Source: Corynebacterium kroppenstedtii DSM 44385 (lineage in GTDB: Bacteria; Actinomycetota; Actinomycetes; Mycobacteriales; Mycobacteriaceae). Taken from it: 64,000 nt of DNA. Position 1 is the stretch's first letter. Each line of letters begins with the position of its first letter. The stretch spans positions 1,488,001-1,552,000 of the forward strand of contig NC_012704.1 in assembly GCF_000023145.1 (NCBI RefSeq). Reading direction: 5' to 3'. A model generated the notes under the pieces. The model did not search any database. It was given only the letters and a program-made list of their open reading frames with translations, and was not told the DNA's origin. The position numbers and the translations under genes are program-made. Shown here piece after piece: positions 41,738 to 52,125 of the stretch.

Positions 41738-43759
41738 TTAGTCGTCATCATCGTCGGGAACACTCATGGGTGCCGACGATGCGATCTGCATGAGGAATTC
41801 GCCATTGTTCTTGGTCTTGCGCAGCTGCTTGATAAGCAAGTCAATGGCCTGCTGCGGGTCCAGTGCCGACAAGATCCGACGCAGCTTGTGCATGACGCGT
41901 GCCTCGTCGGGAGCCAAGAGCAGCTCATCCTTACGAGTACCCGACGGATTCACGTCGACAGCTGGGAAGACGCGGCGCTCCGAAATCTTCCGGTCAAGCT
42001 TCAGCTCTGCGTTACCCGTGCCCTTGAATTCCTCGAAGATGACGGTGTCGCCGGCGGAACCAGTCTCGACCATCGCCGTCGCGATAATGGTCAGCGAACC
42101 ACCGTTTTCGATGTTGCGGGCTGCGCCCAGGAATCGCTTCGGCGGGTAGAGGGCGTTGGAATCCACACCACCAGACAGGATCCGTCCCGACGCCGGGGAC
42201 GAGTTGTTGTACGCACGGCCCAGTCGCGTGATGGAATCCAGCAGCACAACGACGTCCTGACCAGCCTCAACAAGGCGCTTAGCCCGCTCAATGGCTAGCT
42301 CAGCGACGGTGGTGTGCTCGCTCGGCGGACGGTCAAACGTCGAGGCGATCACTTCGCCATTGACCGAGCGCTGCATATCGGTGACTTCCTCAGGGCGCTC
42401 GTCGACAAGAACAACCATGAGATAGCACTCTTGATTGTTGGTCGTGATGGCGTTAGCGACGTCCTGCAGAATCGTCGTTTTACCGGCCTTCGGCGGGGAC
42501 ACGATCAGCGCACGCTGTCCCTTACCGATCGGCATGATGAGGTCAATCACACGCGTCGTGAGCTTCTTCTGGTCCGTCTCCAGCCGCAGCCGCTGGTTCG
42601 GGTAGAGCGGTGTGAGCTTGGCGAACTCGGGGCGGGCCTTGGCCTCCTCCGGCGTCATGCCGTTGACCGTGTCAACGCGCGCCAAGGGGGCGAACTTCTG
42701 CCGGTTGCGGCCGCGACCATGCTGTGGGCGGCTGGAACCGTCCTCACGGACCTTGATCTGCCCGGTCACAGCGTCGCCACGACGCATGCCCTGGGACCGA
42801 ACCATGTTCATGGACACATACACATCATTCGGGCCGGACTGGTACCCCGACGTGCGAATGAACGCGGTGTTGTTGTCGACAACATCGAGGATGCCCGCGA
42901 TCGGCTGGAAGGTTTCACCTTCGCGCAGCTGGTTCGGGTTCTGGTTGTCGCGATTATCCCGGTTGCGGCGGTTGCGCCGATTACCGCGGTTATTACGGTC
43001 GTTGCGGTTATTGCGACCTCCGCGATCGTTCCGGTTGTCGCGGTCATTGCGGTTGTTGCGGCCGCCTCGATGGTCCTGGTTATTACGGCCACCGCGACCA
43101 TTGTGGTCGTTGTTGTCACCGGAGTTGTCGTCATTGTGGCTATAACGGTCATCACGGTCGTCATTGGACCGTCGATGATCATTATTGTTGTTCCGATCAT
43201 CATCCCGGCGGGAGTTGTTGTCATCCGAATCGTCGGAAGAATCGCGGGACGAATTGTTCCGGTCATCACCGTCATTGGAATGACCGTTGTGCCGGGCACG
43301 GTGACGACGTGCGCGACGTGCCTGGGAGCGCGATTTGTAGCCGTGGTGGCGGGAATCGTCAGAATCGTCGTCGCGGCCGTTGTCATTATCCGAGCCGGAG
43401 TCGGAGTGGGAGCCGGAGCCACCAGAGTGCTCATCCTCACGACGGTCGTCGTTGCCGTTGTGCCGGTTATCGGAGCCAGAACCGTGTCCGTCGTTGTTTG
43501 CCGACGATCCAGCGTTAAATGAATCGGCGTTCGGCGATTCAGAGTTATCCGAATGGTGGGACTCGGCCTTCGGTTCCCCCGCTTTCCGCGTGGATCGACG
43601 AGGCCGAGAATACGGCTGACCAGCGTCGGCGGCCTGAATGGCTGCGATGATATCCCCCTTGCGCAGCCCTGAGAGTCCTCGAATCCCCTTTTCGGCAGCT
43701 AGCGCCTTTAATTCCGGGATGCGCATAGCGGCCAGGTTGTTCGTGTCCGTATCAGTCAC
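41738..43759 (-). CDS. rho: Transcription termination factor Rho with long N-terminal insertion
   Basis: This 673-residue Rho is a hexameric RNA helicase that ends transcription. A Rho N-terminal helical domain (8-45) is followed by a 228-residue low-complexity insertion (51-278). The first part is Asp/Ser/His-rich and the last part is Asn/Arg/Asp/Gly repeats. The cold-shock RNA-binding domain (about 283-355) and RecA-type motor come next, with Walker A PPKAGKTT (Lys427) and the VVLVDERPEEVTDM segment. Such insertions are known in actinobacteria and bind RNA, but this one is unusually rich in Asn and Arg. The start is GTG with an AAAGGAC ribosome site. Confidence 0.96.
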   Translation of the reverse strand: MTDTDTNNLAAMRIPELKALAAEKGIRGLSGLRKGDIIAAIQAADAGQPYSRPRRSTRKAGEPKAESHHSDNSESPNADSFNAGSSANNDGHGSGSDNRHNGNDDRREDEHSGGSGSHSDSGSDNDNGRDDDSDDSRHHGYKSRSQARRARRHRARHNGHSNDGDDRNNSSRDSSDDSDDNNSRRDDDRNNNNDHRRSNDDRDDRYSHNDDNSGDNNDHNGRGGRNNQDHRGGRNNRNDRDNRNDRGGRNNRNDRNNRGNRRNRRNRDNRDNQNPNQLREGETFQPIAGILDVVDNNTAFIRTSGYQSGPNDVYVSMNMVRSQGMRRGDAVTGQIKVREDGSSRPQHGRGRNRQKFAPLARVDTVNGMTPEEAKARPEFAKLTPLYPNQRLRLETDQKKLTTRVIDLIMPIGKGQRALIVSPPKAGKTTILQDVANAITTNNQECYLMVVLVDERPEEVTDMQRSVNGEVIASTFDRPPSEHTTVAELAIERAKRLVEAGQDVVVLLDSITRLGRAYNNSSPASGRILSGGVDSNALYPPKRFLGAARNIENGGSLTIIATAMVETGSAGDTVIFEEFKGTGNAELKLDRKISERRVFPAVDVNPSGTRKDELLLAPDEARVMHKLRRILSALDPQQAIDLLIKQLRKTKNNGEFLMQIASSAPMSVPDDDDD

Positions 43760-44344
43760 GGATGTCCTTTCGTTGCCAGCCCCTCCGGGACAATTGTCAG
43801 TATTTGTCAGTGGATACGTGTTTCATCACGCGCTGGAGGGTTAGCCCTGTGGTGTTGTCCTATCGCGACGCTGCTTCATCGCTCTACCGTCGGTGGCCTC
43901 ACGATGGTGTTTCTCCGATGGTGCAGCATGTCAACGGAATGTGCGTCATTTCGTGTCCGCTTGTGCCAATGTGCCTAAAGGAAGACACGTGACCTGCCCG
44001 AACTGCTATCGCGGTTTTTACCATTAGCCATCGCGGGCGATGCAGATTCGCGACACTACGCGCGATTACGAAATGAAGGATTCTTTGTAGTGTCCGGTCA
44101 TCGGTGTTGCATTCAGGGTGGATGAGTAATCCCCTGGATCCACCACACTTGCTAGGCCGGAAGCCGATGTTACACATCGTTCGGCTCGATGCCCTAGCGG
44201 AGAATACACAACCTGATGAGCAGTCCGAAAACTACAACCAAAGGAATCGCCCATAACCGTACCACTTTCCAGCACAAGTCGCTGCAATGGCACACGGATG
44301 GGCTTCACCTGTATTTACGGTCTGTCTGACTTAAAGTAAACGGC
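43760..44344. other. Divergent rho/acyl-CoA ligase intergenic region with two stem-loops
   Basis: I find no credible gene in these 585 bases. It should hold the rho leader and both promoters. Two adjacent foldable elements are seen. GGTGGAT (44117-44123) pairs with ATCCACC (44138-44144). A bulged stem spans 44151-44198: GCTAGG/CCTAGC outside, AGCCGA/TCGGCT inside, GATG/CATC at the top. A direct TTGTCAG repeat occurs near 43794-43809. TAAAGT at 44332-44337 may be a -10 for the ligase gene. Confidence 0.45.
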
Positions 44345-46129
44345 ATGAAGTCGACGATGATGGACGTGCCTCTTTCTGTCACCCAAATTTTCACCTACGG
44401 TGCCACTGTTTTCGGGGACACAGAGGTAACGAGTTGGGGCGAATCCGGGCCAGAGACCATCACGTTTTCCGCACTCGCTGGCCGAGCTGCCGCGTGTGCT
44501 CATGCTCTACGGTCACTCTGCAGTATCGACGCCGACCAACGCATCGGAACCATGATGGACAATTGCGCGGAGCACCTCGAAGTGTTTTTCGCCTCGTCCT
44601 GTATGGGAGCCGTCTTTAGTCCCCTGAACTCGCACCTTTCCGACGATCAGATCGTCCACATCATTAACTATGCAGACCAGAAGGTCATCGTTGTTTCGCC
44701 TCGCAATGCACCCCGCCTGGCCAGGCTGATCACCGAGTGTCCGGGCGTCAACCACATCATCATCGCGTCCGGGTCGTCGGCACAGCGTGCTGAGGCCGTC
44801 GCGGCCTTCGATGCCATCCCTGACCCCCATTTTTCGGTCACCGATTATGAGGCTTTTATCGACGGTCAAGCCACCGAGTTTCCATGGCCGGATCTCCCCG
44901 AAGACACCGCTGCTGCCCTCTGCTTTTCGACGGGCACCGAGGGGGCGCCCAAGGGCGTGGCTTATTCCCACCGGTCTATGTTCTTGCACTCGCAATCATT
45001 GCTGGGTGTGGATTCCTTCGCCATCACTAATGGCGTGTCCTTCCTCTGTTGTGTGCCCATTTATCACGTCCTGAGCTGGGGCGTTCCCCTAGCCGCGTGG
45101 ATGGCTGGCGCACCGCTCATTTTCCCCGGCGAAGATCTTTCGGCGCCTCGTCTGGCGCAGGTGATTGCAACCTCGATGCCTCGTACGGCACACGGGGTCC
45201 CAACACTGTGGGTATCGCTCTTTTCTTACTATTTCCAGAACCCGCCGAAGCGTATGAGCCTTCGGGAGATTTTCGCTGGTGGGGCCCCTGTCCCGCCGGT
45301 GCTCATCAAAGTGTGGGAAGAAAAGTTTGGTGTCGACGTCATTCATTGTTGGGGAATGACAGAAACATCACCTGTGGGAACAGTATCGCGCCCACCGGCA
45401 GGCTTGAGTGGGGAAACGCGAGATCTCTACCGCGAGTCCCAGGGTCGCTTCCCCGTCGCCATGAATTTCCGCATTGCCGACGACGCCGGCCGCGTGCTGG
45501 AAGGACACGACCGCAACCAGGGCGAAATCCAGGTGCGCGGCAACTGGGTAACCGGCTCCTACTTCCATTCACCGACGGGCGAGGGCGACGGCCCCGCTTC
45601 CCGCTTCCGCGGCGAACCCGTTGACTACGCCGATGATCGCTTCACCGACGACGGGTGGTTCCGCACAGGAGACGTCGGCTCTATTAACCGCGATGGGTTC
45701 TTAACGGTCAATGATCGCATTCGCGATGTCATCCGCTCAGGTGGAGAATGGATTTATTCGGCCGAGCTCGAGAACTATGTTGTCGACGCTCCCCCGGTTC
45801 TGGAGTGTGCCGTTATTGGATATCCCGATGAGACCTGGGGTGAGCGCCCGTTGGCGGTGACTGTCCTTGCCGACGGGGTTGAGCGGTCGGCGGCGACGGC
45901 GGAGCGTCTTCGCACACGACTGCGTGGGGTCATTCCCGGGTGGATGATCCCCGAGTACTGGGCGTTTGTTGACACTATCGATAAGACGAGCGTCGATAAA
46001 TACGACAAGAAGGACCTGCGGCAGCACCTTGCCGACGGGAAGCTGGATGTCATTTCCCTGCAAGGGCCCCGTCGTAGTGGCGATAGCTACGGGGACAATG
46101 GTTCCTCTAGCTCAGCATCGCAGGCCTAG
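44345..46129 (+). CDS. Acyl-CoA synthetase (AMP-forming)
   Basis: This 594-residue ANL-superfamily ligase activates a carboxylic acid as acyl-AMP and then acyl-CoA. The P-loop is FSTGTEGAPKG, motif A5 is CWGMTETSP and the hinge region GWFRTGDVG is present. The catalytic Lys lies in KTSVDKYDKKDLR. Sequence style resembles medium/long-chain fatty acid ligases (AlkK/FadD-like). The tail from about residue 570 is Ser/Gly-rich. The ATG has only a weak ribosome site and may be close to the mRNA 5' end. The fatty acid substrate is inferred. Confidence 0.88.
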   Translation: MKSTMMDVPLSVTQIFTYGATVFGDTEVTSWGESGPETITFSALAGRAAACAHALRSLCSIDADQRIGTMMDNCAEHLEVFFASSCMGAVFSPLNSHLSDDQIVHIINYADQKVIVVSPRNAPRLARLITECPGVNHIIIASGSSAQRAEAVAAFDAIPDPHFSVTDYEAFIDGQATEFPWPDLPEDTAAALCFSTGTEGAPKGVAYSHRSMFLHSQSLLGVDSFAITNGVSFLCCVPIYHVLSWGVPLAAWMAGAPLIFPGEDLSAPRLAQVIATSMPRTAHGVPTLWVSLFSYYFQNPPKRMSLREIFAGGAPVPPVLIKVWEEKFGVDVIHCWGMTETSPVGTVSRPPAGLSGETRDLYRESQGRFPVAMNFRIADDAGRVLEGHDRNQGEIQVRGNWVTGSYFHSPTGEGDGPASRFRGEPVDYADDRFTDDGWFRTGDVGSINRDGFLTVNDRIRDVIRSGGEWIYSAELENYVVDAPPVLECAVIGYPDETWGERPLAVTVLADGVERSAATAERLRTRLRGVIPGWMIPEYWAFVDTIDKTSVDKYDKKDLRQHLADGKLDVISLQGPRRSGDSYGDNGSSSSASQA

Positions 46130-46173
46130 CGTGTGGGCGGGAAAGCCCGCCACGCGCTCATCATCCCGCGCAT

Positions 46174-47106
46174 CTATCCCAGTTCTTTGCGATTGACCTG
46201 GATAGGGCCGGCGATGGGGAGCGTGATAACGCGAAGCCCCTCGGAGGACGCGGTGTCAACGATTTCAGCAGGCAGATCCTCAGTGGAGAGAACCATGATG
46301 GTGGGGCCGGCACCCGACAGATACGCCGCATAGCCCCGGTTACGCAGGCGATTCACCCATTCCGCAGAGACCGACAAGGCGTCGGCACGGTAAGGCTGGT
46401 GAAGGCGATCCCTCGTGCCCTCCCACAACAGCTCGGGGTTGGTACGCAGCGCAACCGTCATGACTGCCGTTCGTGACACATTGAATCGTGCGTCAACATG
46501 GCTCACATCACTGGGCAGCACTCGGCGCACTGCATTCGTCGACGCCGTGAAATCCGGGATAAAGGCCGTCGCGCGAATGTCGGGGTGAACATCCACGCCG
46601 ATCGCGTGGTACTGAGGGGCCGTTTCACCATCGACAGGCGTATCCGTCCATGACACCACTGCCCCACCCAGCACGGATGCGGCCGCATTATCGGGGTGGC
46701 CCTCAAAAGAACTCACAACCTGAATAACCTGATCGGTGGTGAGGGCATTATCCGCTAAGGCATTAGCAGCACATACTCCAGCCGCTGCCGCCGCCGCAGA
46801 CGACCCGAGACCACGCGATTGGGGAATCGCGTTTTCGCAGGATACCGCCAAGCCAGGCACGTCGGCATGGGCAACGCGGAGCCCTTCACGGATTGCCCGA
46901 ACCACCAAATGCGTTCCGTCGAGAGGGACCTCGCCCGCACCTTCGCCCTGAACGTCAACGGTTAAACCCGACGCAGTGACCTCGACGGTCACGATGTCAT
47001 ACAACCCCACGGCCAAGCCGAGGGTGTCGAATCCGGGCCCTAAATTGGCCGACGACGCTGGCACGCGGACCGTGACTGAGCGCCCCACCGGGATATCGTG
47101 TGGCAC
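46174..47106 (-). CDS. thrB: Homoserine kinase
   Basis: This 310-residue GHMP kinase phosphorylates homoserine for threonine synthesis. The ATP loop is [14 protein letters not shown]-terminal [15 protein letters not shown] and C-terminal [12 protein letters not shown] complete the family signature. The GTG start directly abuts the hom stop codon. GGAGGGGGA inside the end of hom serves as ribosome site, so the two are coupled. Confidence 0.96.
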   Translation of the reverse strand: MPHDIPVGRSVTVRVPASSANLGPGFDTLGLAVGLYDIVTVEVTASGLTVDVQGEGAGEVPLDGTHLVVRAIREGLRVAHADVPGLAVSCENAIPQSRGLGSSAAAAAAGVCAANALADNALTTDQVIQVVSSFEGHPDNAAASVLGGAVVSWTDTPVDGETAPQYHAIGVDVHPDIRATAFIPDFTASTNAVRRVLPSDVSHVDARFNVSRTAVMTVALRTNPELLWEGTRDRLHQPYRADALSVSAEWVNRLRNRGYAAYLSGAGPTIMVLSTEDLPAEIVDTASSEGLRVITLPIAGPIQVNRKELG

Positions 47107-48441
47107 TTAGTCGTCCCCCTCCATACGCAGCACGCGCTCGACGGACAACACCGTGTCGATGGATGAGACGTCGGCCACGGTTTTCTCGAGGTCGTCTTCC
47201 CGAGCCATGTGGGTGACAACGACAAGCCGAGCGCCGTTTTCGCTGCCCTCCTGGCGGACAGTCTTCAGCGATATGCCGCGGTTAGCGAAGCATTTGGCGA
47301 CGTCGGCAAGGACACCAACCTGGTCCTTCACGTGCATCACAACGTGGTACCTGGTGTCGATAGAGCCGAATGATGCAATAGGCAATGACGCGTACACAGA
47401 TTCTCCCGGAGCACGACCACCCAAGACGATGTTTCGCGACGCACCGATGACGTCACCCAAGACAGCCGACGCAGTCGGATTTCCGCCGGCACCATTTCCG
47501 TAGAACATCAGACGCCCAGCAGCTTCTGCCTCAACGAACACCGCGTTGAAGGACTGGGACACGCTGGCCAACGGGTGGTTACGCGGCACCAAGGCCGGAT
47601 ACACCCTGGCAGAGACTGATTCTTTGCCATCGCTATCGACAAGTCGCTCACACAGGGCCAGCAATTTGATGGTGCATCCCACCGCCTTTGCCGACGCAAT
47701 ATCCGCCGCGGTGATCTCGCGAACGCCCTCGCGGTAGACGTCGTCGGCGGACACGCGCGTGTGGAAAGCAATGGATGCAAGGATGGCAGCCTTGGATGCT
47801 GCGTCATATCCGTCGACGTCGGCGGTGGGGTCTGCCTCGGCATATCCCAAGCGGGTCGCTTCAGCCAGCATCTCGTCATAGGACGCGCCCGACTCATCCA
47901 TCGCGTCCAAGATGAAGTTCGTAGTCCCGTTGACGATGCCCATCACCCGGTTAACGCGGTCACCGGCAAGGGAGCGGCGCAGAGGCCCCACCACCGGGAT
48001 CGCCGCCGCCACTGCTGCTTCGAAGAACAAATCTGCGCCCGACGCGTCCGCTGCTTCGGCTAATTCGTCGGCATGGGCTGCCACCAGGGCTTTGTTCGCG
48101 GTGACGACTGATTTCCCGGCCCGCAACGCCGCCAACACAAGCTTTCGTGGCAGGTCAATGCCGCCGATCACTTCCACGACGAGGTCGATATCGTCGCGAA
48201 GAACCAAGCTCATGGCATCGTCGGTGAGGAGGTCGGGATCAACGCCTTCACGTGGGCGGGATAGATCGGACACCGCCACACCGCGGATTTCTATTGGCCC
48301 ACCAGCTCGTTCGGTAAATTCGTCGGCATATTCGTTCATGAGCCGATAGGCAGCCTGCCCGACGGTGCCAAAGCCGAGGAGGGCAACTCCGACGGTTTCC
48401 CCGGCCCCTTTTCCGGTGTTGTAGCTAGTTTGCTGGGTCAT
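47107..48441 (-). CDS. hom: Homoserine dehydrogenase
   Basis: This 444-residue enzyme reduces aspartate semialdehyde to homoserine, the branch point to threonine and methionine. The NAD(P) loop is GFGTVGQAA. GIVNGTTNFILDAM and the YAEADPTADVDGYDA segment are catalytic-domain signatures. A C-terminal ACT domain (from about 360) gives threonine feedback control in this family. The ATG is preceded by TAGGAAT. The 202 bp before it probably hold its own promoter. Confidence 0.97.
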   Translation of the reverse strand: MTQQTSYNTGKGAGETVGVALLGFGTVGQAAYRLMNEYADEFTERAGGPIEIRGVAVSDLSRPREGVDPDLLTDDAMSLVLRDDIDLVVEVIGGIDLPRKLVLAALRAGKSVVTANKALVAAHADELAEAADASGADLFFEAAVAAAIPVVGPLRRSLAGDRVNRVMGIVNGTTNFILDAMDESGASYDEMLAEATRLGYAEADPTADVDGYDAASKAAILASIAFHTRVSADDVYREGVREITAADIASAKAVGCTIKLLALCERLVDSDGKESVSARVYPALVPRNHPLASVSQSFNAVFVEAEAAGRLMFYGNGAGGNPTASAVLGDVIGASRNIVLGGRAPGESVYASLPIASFGSIDTRYHVVMHVKDQVGVLADVAKCFANRGISLKTVRQEGSENGARLVVVTHMAREDDLEKTVADVSSIDTVLSVERVLRMEGDD

Positions 48442-48545
48442 ATTCCTATCCCTTGTGTTGGTTCCCTTGTGTGGTGTTCGGTTTACAACGTTGCTGGCTG
48501 AACGTCGTTGTCCCGTATGCGTCGGCAGACAAAGCTGTATGAAGG

Positions 48546-48561
48546 ATACTATATCTAGTAT
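48546..48561 (-). promoter_or_regulatory. Candidate hom promoter/operator palindrome
   Basis: ATACTA and TAGTAT form an inverted repeat with a 4-bp spacer. On the minus strand it contains TATAGT, a good -10 hexamer, about 105 bp before hom. The -35 region is poor. Confidence 0.4.
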
Positions 48562-48643
48562 TTATGCTGGTCTACTCAGGTTTTAGGTGACCGACAGGTT
48601 CGATAGACGGATTCGACCTATCGTCAGCAGTGGTCAGCATCCG

Positions 48644-50089
48644 TCAGCAATCTTCGTCGAGCGCAAGAAGATCATCAATTGTTTCCCGACGGACCATCAC
48701 GCGTTCGTGCCCGTCGCGCACCGCGACAACAGCCGGACGGCAGAACATGTTGTACCGCGACGACATAGAGAAGCAGTACGCGCCAGTCCCCGCGAGGGCG
48801 ATACGGTCCCCGACCTCGATATCGTCTGGATAAATCCCGTCTTCGACGAGGATATCTCCGGATTCACAGTGCGATCCCACTAGGCGCGTGGGAATCGGGT
48901 TTCCGTGCATCAGGCGATTAATCACTCGGCCGTCGTAATGGGCGTTGTACAGCGCGGGGCGGATGTTATCCGACATCCCGCCGTCGACGGCGAGATAACG
49001 CCGCGTGGATCGCTCATCCGTGGGCACATCTTTAATCGTCCCCACCGTGTAGACCGTCACGGTCGACGGGCCGGCAATAGCGCGGCCAGGCTCAACCATC
49101 AACGTCGGTGGGTCAAAGTGCAGGTCATGGGCCGCTTTGTGGACGCGTGCTTTAAGATCGTCGGCCACCGAGCGGACATCGAGGGGCGAATCCGACGCAC
49201 TGTAGGCAATACCGTAACCGCCACCCAGATCCAGGATGTCCAGGGAATCCTTGACATCTTTTTTCTCGACGCCACCGTCGCTGCCGTACCGACCGAGTTG
49301 GTGGTGCAGATCAGCCATCAAGCCAAGCAAACGTTCAGCCGCCAGCGAGAAACCGTCGGCGTCAAAAACCTGTGACCCGACATGACAGTGCAGGCCAGCC
49401 ACGGCCAGCGAGTCGTAGTCCATCGCCGCAAGGACAGCATCCTTAGCTGCACCGCAAGCCAACGACAGGCCGAATTTCTGGTCTTCGTGTGACGTCGCAA
49501 TGAATTCGTGAGTATCCGCGTGAACACCTGGTGTCACGCGGATCAACACTTCTTGGCGGACACCAGCGTCCCGCGCAATCTTTCCTAGCCGATCCACTTC
49601 CTGGCGGGAGTCGATCACAATGTGGCCCACACCTGCCTGAACGGCCTTGGTCAACGTGCTGTCCAACTTGTTATTGCCATGCACGGTGATGCGCTCGGGT
49701 GGAAAACCTGCGCGCAATGCCACGTCCAACTCACCATCGGAGGCAACGTCGAGGCACAATCCCTCGCTCGCCACCCATCGAGCAATGCCAACGGTAAGGA
49801 ACGCTTTGGACGCATAGTGGACGTGTCCGGGACCGTCGAAAGCATCGGCCATGGCCCGGCATCGAGCACGGAAATCGTCCTCATCCACGACCATGAGTGG
49901 AGTTCCATACTTATTGGCCAAGTCGACCAGGCGAACACCGGCAATCGCCACCTGACCGTCGTCGTCGCGGTGTGCGTTCATAGGCCACACATGCGGTGGC
50001 AAAGCATTGAATTGGTCGGTTGAAAACTCGGGCAGACTCGCGTCGGCGTACAGATGCGCGAAGCCTGGTCCTTTACTAAGTAGATCCAC
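48644..50089 (-). CDS. lysA: Diaminopimelate decarboxylase
   Basis: This 481-residue fold-III PLP enzyme makes lysine from meso-diaminopimelate. The PLP lysine is Lys95 in [33 protein letters not shown] and the [10 protein letters not shown] substrate motif are all present. The GTG start with AGGAG upstream lies 8 nt after argS, so an argS-lysA transcript is likely, as in C. glutamicum. Confidence 0.97.
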   Translation of the reverse strand: MDLLSKGPGFAHLYADASLPEFSTDQFNALPPHVWPMNAHRDDDGQVAIAGVRLVDLANKYGTPLMVVDEDDFRARCRAMADAFDGPGHVHYASKAFLTVGIARWVASEGLCLDVASDGELDVALRAGFPPERITVHGNNKLDSTLTKAVQAGVGHIVIDSRQEVDRLGKIARDAGVRQEVLIRVTPGVHADTHEFIATSHEDQKFGLSLACGAAKDAVLAAMDYDSLAVAGLHCHVGSQVFDADGFSLAAERLLGLMADLHHQLGRYGSDGGVEKKDVKDSLDILDLGGGYGIAYSASDSPLDVRSVADDLKARVHKAAHDLHFDPPTLMVEPGRAIAGPSTVTVYTVGTIKDVPTDERSTRRYLAVDGGMSDNIRPALYNAHYDGRVINRLMHGNPIPTRLVGSHCESGDILVEDGIYPDDIEVGDRIALAGTGAYCFSMSSRYNMFCRPAVVAVRDGHERVMVRRETIDDLLALDEDC

Positions 50090-50097
50090 GGGGGCTC

Positions 50098-51762
50098 CTA
50101 CATGCGTTCGGGTGCGCTGACACCGAGAAGGCTCAATGCGTTAGCGATCGTTTGGCGCGTTGCCTGCGCTAATGCCAGCCGTGCGTGAACAATCGGCGCT
50201 GCTTCGTCGCCCGTCGGCTCTGATTTCTTGGGAAGAATTTGGCAGGAGTCATAGAACCGGTGGAATGTCCCCGCCAGCTCCTCCATGTAGCGCGCAATGC
50301 GGTGCGGTTCACGGAGCTCCGCTGCGGTTCCCACCACAGAGGGGAACTCGCCCAAAGTGCGGATGAGCGCACCCTCGTAGTCATTGACCAGAAGAGAGTA
50401 ATCGGGGTCCTTGACCAAGATCCCCGCTGCCTGCGCCTTCCTCCCCAACGAGCACAGCCGCGCGTGCGCATACTGCACATAAAACACGGGATTATCGTTG
50501 GTTTGGCGGGCCCACAGATCCATATCAATATCCAGCGTTTGGTCCACTGAACTGCGGATAAGCGCATAGCGGGCGGCGTCGACACCAATAAGTTCGACAA
50601 GGTCATCGAGGGTAATGACCGTCCCGGCGCGTTTCGACATCTTGACCGCTTTGCCGTCGCGCACCAAGTTCACCATCTGCCCGATCAGGACCTCAACCTG
50701 GGTGGGGTCATAGCCCAGCGCCTGCGCGGCCGCCTTGAGGCGAGCGATATAACCGTGGTGGTCGGCTCCCAACATATAAATGCACAGGTTGTGACCACGT
50801 TCGATCTTGTCCCTGATGTAGGCGATATCGCCCGCAATATATGCGGCGTCGCCGTCGGATTTGATCACGACGCGGTCTTTGTCGTCGCCAAACGAGGTGC
50901 TGCGCAGCCACCATGCCCCGTCGGCCTCGTACAGGTTGCCGTTGTCTTTCAGCTTTTGTATCGCTTGATCCACCGCGCCGGACTCAAAGAGCGAGTTCTC
51001 ATGGAAGAACACGTCGAAATCGGTGCCGAATTCGTGGAGCGTGCGCTTGATGTGCGCAAACATGAGGTCCACGCCTTCTTTGCGGAAGAGTTCCTGGCGT
51101 TCCTCGAGCGGCAGCTGCGTTGCTTCCGGGTGTTTGTCGACGACGGACGACGCGATGTCCTGGATGTATTCCCCTCCGTAGCCGTCCTCCGGAGTGGGCT
51201 GGCCGAGGGCCGCCGCGACGAGTGAGCGTGCGAAGCGGTCGATCTGCCGACCGTGGTCGTTGAAGTAATACTCCCTGGTAATCGACGCGCCGCGGAATGC
51301 AAAAATGCGTCCGAGAGCGTCACCAACTGCGGCCCAGCGTGTACCTCCCAGGTGGATCGGCCCGGTAGGGTTCGCGGATACGAATTCGAGGTTGATAACC
51401 TCGTCGCTGAGTTCTGAGCTGCTACCGAACCGTTCACCTTCGGCGAGGATGCGCCCGACGATTTCTCCCTGAGCGGCGGCGGCCAGGCGAATGTTAAGGA
51501 ACCCTGGGCCGGCAACATCAACAGTCTCAATGGCGGAGTTGGTGGCTAAGTCTTCTGCCAGCCAACCGGCTAGCTCCCGCGGTGATGTTCCCACTTTCTT
51601 GGCAATCTGCAAGGCCAAGTTCGTTGCGTAGTCGCCATGTTCCGGGTTACGGGGTCGTTCTACGGTCACCGTCAGCGGTAGTACCGAGGCATCTTTCCCG
51701 TGGTGTGACAAAACGGATTCAGCACGCGTGGCAATGAGAGTCGACAATTCTTCGGGAGTCAT
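50098..51762 (-). CDS. argS: Arginyl-tRNA synthetase
   Basis: This 554-residue class I synthetase charges tRNA-Arg. The HIGH-type motif is HLGG (137-140) after ANPTGPI. A KMSK motif is intact (VKMSKRAGT). The N-terminal Add-1 domain and the C-terminal DALR-type anticodon domain are complete. I start at MTPEELSTL (ATG at 51762); the longer frame adds 40 unrelated residues. It heads the argS-lysA unit. Confidence 0.97.
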   Translation of the reverse strand: MTPEELSTLIATRAESVLSHHGKDASVLPLTVTVERPRNPEHGDYATNLALQIAKKVGTSPRELAGWLAEDLATNSAIETVDVAGPGFLNIRLAAAAQGEIVGRILAEGERFGSSSELSDEVINLEFVSANPTGPIHLGGTRWAAVGDALGRIFAFRGASITREYYFNDHGRQIDRFARSLVAAALGQPTPEDGYGGEYIQDIASSVVDKHPEATQLPLEERQELFRKEGVDLMFAHIKRTLHEFGTDFDVFFHENSLFESGAVDQAIQKLKDNGNLYEADGAWWLRSTSFGDDKDRVVIKSDGDAAYIAGDIAYIRDKIERGHNLCIYMLGADHHGYIARLKAAAQALGYDPTQVEVLIGQMVNLVRDGKAVKMSKRAGTVITLDDLVELIGVDAARYALIRSSVDQTLDIDMDLWARQTNDNPVFYVQYAHARLCSLGRKAQAAGILVKDPDYSLLVNDYEGALIRTLGEFPSVVGTAAELREPHRIARYMEELAGTFHRFYDSCQILPKKSEPTGDEAAPIVHARLALAQATRQTIANALSLLGVSAPERM

Positions 51763-52125
51763 AGGCCCACAGTGTACGGCACCGCGCCGGGGTTCCCTAT
51801 CACTGCCGAGTGCTGTTCCGGCTCGCTGTCGGTTTCGGTTAATTGAACCGTTTGTCAGAGCTGAGCGCTGGTGCCAGCTCATCGATATTCACCCCGAAAG
51901 TGGGTACCTCTGAGTTTTTTATTTCCGAAACGTTGGTATTGCGTTAATACACGTACCTTTCTAGGGAATTTCCATGCACTGCGAGAATACTTAATAAAGT
52001 TTCTCGACAATCATTTTCATTTCATTATCGGCTCATTTACCTGCGTCGATACGCGCTGACCCCCTCTGAGGAATGAAGTTTTAGTCCTAAACTGATGATG
52101 ACGACTTTAACCCTGAGGAGGGCTT
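51763..52125. other. Divergent argS/lutA control region
   Basis: These 363 bases have no supported gene. They hold two inverted repeats: GTATT-gcgtt-AATAC at 51936-51950, and an operator-like repeat near lutA described separately. An AT-rich stretch at 51980-52030 may contain the argS or lutA promoter. Confidence 0.45.
52077..52093 (+). promoter_or_regulatory. Candidate lut operator
   Basis: AGTTTTAG and CTAAACT form an imperfect palindrome ending 32 bp before the lutA GTG. The position fits a repressor site for lactate control. No lut regulator gene (GntR family) is present in the window, and no match to a known consensus is claimed. Confidence 0.35.

Noticed and set aside
42314..43522. A 402-codon plus-strand open frame rich in Val and Ile
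   Set aside because: It is the antisense of the low-complexity Rho insertion. Its Val/Ile runs mirror the Asn/Asp codons of rho, and it has no ribosome site or family resemblance.
46174..48441. A leader-peptide attenuator for hom-thrB
   Set aside because: No short frame with Thr/Ile/Met runs and no terminator-antiterminator pair upstream of hom.
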